Part shown: positions 4,341 to 5,671 of the stretch, piece after piece | Layout of the letters: every line of letters starts with the position of its first letter | Position numbering within the stretch: the stretch's first letter is position 1 | Source of the DNA: Lachnospiraceae bacterium | Lineage (GTDB): Bacteria > Bacillota > Clostridia > Lachnospirales > Lachnospiraceae | Assembly: GCA_017964745.1 (NCBI GenBank) | Contig: JAGCRJ010000329.1 | Span: 1-5,671 of the forward strand | DNA length: 5,671 bases | Direction of reading: 5' to 3' | Translations under genes and position numbers: made by a program | Notes under the pieces: model-generated | Told to the model about the DNA's origin: nothing | Databases searched by the model: none | What the model saw: the letters and a program-made list of their open reading frames with translations, nothing else

Positions 4341-5487
4341 AATCGTCGTATTCGACATATCCGTCAAAATCGATCATTTTGACTGAATAGATGCAGAATC
4401 TGTCCAATGTTGATGTATTTCCGAGATCATACGCTTTAGGGTCTTTTTTCAGGAAATCACTGTACTCTTTCAGATGCTCGGGATCCGGATAGCTCGTGAG
4501 CACGTAGATCACTCTGCTATTTGCTTCATCTATCAGCGCATATTCGTATGTGTGGCAATACCCGTCTATCGCTATATATGCGGGATAACGATACATATCC
4601 TCATCGTATATGACCGCCTGTGTATGATCCTCATTTCCGTCATTCACAGTACATGTTATTCCGGATATTCTCTCCACTTCCGCTTCGAATGCTTCATCGG
4701 AGTATGTGGCTGTCAGGAAGAAAGAAGCATCGGTATCAAGAAGCCCGACCTTGTACTCATACCTGAAATCGGCATCCTCGGTGTTACTCAGATCATCCGG
4801 GAAAAGGAAAAAGTGTGACGTCATATCCCCGGAAAACTCTTCTGTCAGATACTGCTTGTCATACTTATCAAGGCCTTCCACATCATTCATAGGCTTTGAG
4901 TAATCAAAGAACAGCATTGATAATACAAATATAAGTCCCAAAAAATATTTAAGCACCGCAAGGAACGCAAATGCGATGATCACCAGTACCGCAATGGTAA
5001 ACGTCTGATTTTTGATCAGCTTTCGCAAAACGCCCGTGACATACAGAGTCATGACCATCATCGATACAAGCGCAACGAACGCTAACAGTACCGGTATAAA
5101 CGATATGACCGAGGGCTCCTTTATATTCACGCACATCAGTATCGTTGCAACCGATAATGCAATTACACCGATGATTCCTATGATCTGTGCAAATTTGAGC
5201 AGTCTGCTTTTTTCCGCACCTGCATAATCCGCCATCTTTTCGGCGGTGTCTCTTATTTCTTCATTCATCATCTCGCTTTTTTTCACTCCTTCAATAATTT
5301 CCCTAACATCAACATCATAGAAGTCCGCAATCTCAACAAGGAGGGAAATATCGGGCATATTTGAGCCTGTCTCCCATCTCGATACGGACCTTCCGGAAAC
5401 GCCGATCTTTTCTGCAAATTCTTCCTGGGTAATTCCTTTTTCTTTTCTGAGCTGTTTTAAAAACTGTCCGACCTTGGTCTGGTCCAT
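4339..5487 (-). CDS. Membrane-anchored XRE-family regulator with acidic C-terminal domain
   Basis: Predicted 382-residue protein. Residues 6-66 are a Cro/CI-type helix-turn-helix: FLKQLRKEKG (9-18), then TQEEFAEKIGVSGRSVSRWE (20-39), then a PDISLLVEIADFY stretch (45-57). After a charged linker, strongly hydrophobic segments at about 99-120, 127-152 and 163-194 predict membrane insertion; the last is long and broken by Lys180, so three or four helices are possible. Residues 196-382 are soluble, acidic and aromatic-rich, with LFPDD (228-232) and TYSDEAFEAEVERI (261-274), resembling a recurrent uncharacterised clostridial domain. With three helices this domain would face outside and could sense an external signal while the N-terminus binds DNA; with four it would be cytosolic. 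The start is ATG at 5487, with GGAGG eight bases upstream; two upstream in-frame ATGs (5547, 5502) lie before or within that site. Target genes are unknown. Autoregulation through the upstream palindrome is possible. Confidence 0.9.
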   Translation of the reverse strand: MDQTKVGQFLKQLRKEKGITQEEFAEKIGVSGRSVSRWETGSNMPDISLLVEIADFYDVDVREIIEGVKKSEMMNEEIRDTAEKMADYAGAEKSRLLKFAQIIGIIGVIALSVATILMCVNIKEPSVISFIPVLLAFVALVSMMVMTLYVTGVLRKLIKNQTFTIAVLVIIAFAFLAVLKYFLGLIFVLSMLFFDYSKPMNDVEGLDKYDKQYLTEEFSGDMTSHFFLFPDDLSNTEDADFRYEYKVGLLDTDASFFLTATYSDEAFEAEVERISGITCTVNDGNEDHTQAVIYDEDMYRYPAYIAIDGYCHTYEYALIDEANSRVIYVLTSYPDPEHLKEYSDFLKKDPKAYDLGNTSTLDRFCIYSVKMIDFDGYVEYDD

Positions 5488-5495
5488 TTTGAATA

Positions 5496-5500
5496 CCTCC
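5496..5500 (-). promoter_or_regulatory. Ribosome binding site deciding the regulator start
   Basis: GGAGG on the minus strand, eight bases before ATG at 5487. The in-frame ATG at 5502 overlaps this site and the one at 5547 lacks a Shine-Dalgarno, so translation should begin at 5487. Confidence 0.85.
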
Positions 5501-5573
5501 ATTAGTTTGCAGAATATGAAAATCTCCGGTAAATTAACACGACACAAAGCGAGAAATGCCGTAAATTATTTAT

Positions 5574-5587
5574 GGACAATGTTGTCC
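5574..5587. promoter_or_regulatory. GGACAA-TG-TTGTCC palindrome upstream of the regulator
   Basis: Perfect 6-base arms around a 2-base centre, 87 bases upstream of the regulator start codon. XRE-family proteins commonly bind short dyads of this kind near their own promoter, so it is a candidate operator. No clear -35/-10 pair could be placed with confidence in 5488-5610. Confidence 0.4.
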
Positions 5588-5601
5588 GGTCTCTTTACCG
5601 G
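5586..5601. repeat. CCGGT...ACCGG inverted repeat
   Basis: CCGGT (5586-5590) and ACCGG (5597-5601) form a perfect 5-base dyad with a 6-base spacer, overlapping the end of the neighbouring palindrome. TTTACCGG (5594-5601) also recurs as its inverse CCGGTAAA at 5526-5533. It lies just after the possible partial gene at the right edge and could be a weak transcript-end hairpin or part of a binding array, but no T-tract follows on the minus strand. Confidence 0.3.
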
Positions 5602-5610
5602 CAGATTTTA

Positions 5611-5671
5611 TCATAATCCCGTTCTTCTTTCCATCACAGGCAAAGTGACAGTCATCATACCTTCGGAACAG
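5611..5671 (-). CDS. Possible C-terminal end of an unknown minus-strand gene
   Basis: An open frame enters from the right edge and ends at TGA (5613-5611), with 19 visible residues, CSEGMMTVTLPVMERRTGL. The pattern G-x-x-x-T-V-T-L-P-V resembles the last strand of histidine-kinase ATPase domains (often GTTFTVTLPL). If so, this could be a sensor kinase upstream of the regulator gene on the same strand. The fragment is too short for a firm call, and another frame also stays open for part of this stretch. Confidence 0.3.
   Translation of the reverse strand, partial: CSEGMMTVTLPVMERRTGL

Noticed and set aside
4474..4818. Plus-strand open frame of 114 codons opposite the regulator gene
   Set aside because: It is a shadow of the regulator C-domain, with no ribosome binding site or coherent domain pattern.
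5488..5547. Longer N-terminus for the regulator starting at 5547 or 5502
   Set aside because: The extension precedes or overlaps the GGAGG at 5500-5496, and the HTH domain starts naturally after ATG at 5487.
1..5671. CRISPR array, insertion sequence, tRNA or rRNA
   Set aside because: No regularly spaced repeats, transposase motifs, cloverleaf-like segments or rRNA signatures were seen on reading both strands.

Overview
The window looks like part of a chromosome from an anaerobic, low-to-moderate GC Firmicute, most likely a Clostridia/Lachnospiraceae-type bacterium. This rests on protein style (clostridial GAPDH and PGK, a PHP-type histidinol-phosphatase, a membrane-anchored XRE regulator, a double zinc-ribbon protein), on strong AGGAGG-type ribosome binding sites, and on Gram-positive-like promoters. 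It is an inference; there is no rRNA or other marker gene here to fix the taxon.

Layout. On the minus strand, reading right to left from about 2370: a candidate promoter and a perfect inverted repeat precede gap (2263-1247). A GC-rich intrinsic terminator hairpin follows (1218-1188), then pgk (1159 to the left edge, missing its last codons). These are consecutive lower-glycolysis steps: GAPDH makes 1,3-bisphosphoglycerate and PGK uses it to make ATP. The hairpin between them suggests that most transcripts end after gap and fewer reach pgk.

Upstream of gap, also on the minus strand, lies a short gene (2955-2446) for a protein with an acidic N-terminus and two C-terminal CxxC-x10-CxxC zinc ribbons. 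It faces away from a plus-strand pair: a PHP-family histidinol-phosphatase (3159-3992) and, starting at the base after its stop codon, a 99-residue three-helix membrane protein (3993-4292). The divergent control region (2956-3158) carries two mirror-image extended -10 elements, AGATGGTATAAT on minus and AGATGGTAAAAT on plus, around a small ATTGTACAAT palindrome.

A strong hairpin with a T-tract (4304-4340) ends the plus-strand unit and sits next to the stop of a convergent gene (5487-4339). That gene encodes an XRE-type DNA-binding domain fused to membrane helices and an acidic C-terminal domain, a possible one-component membrane sensor-regulator. Its upstream region (5488-5610) holds a GGACAA-TG-TTGTCC palindrome and repeated CCGGT/ACCGG elements. 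The extreme right edge may hold the last 19 codons of another minus-strand gene.

Most of the window is housekeeping or ordinary accessory sequence. I see no CRISPR array, transposase, tRNA, rRNA or recognisable defence system. The less ordinary items are the regulatory architectures (the gap leader dyad, the gap/pgk hairpin, the mirrored promoters), the stop-to-start junction after the phosphatase gene, cysteine substitutions in conserved PGK motifs, and the membrane-tethered regulator.
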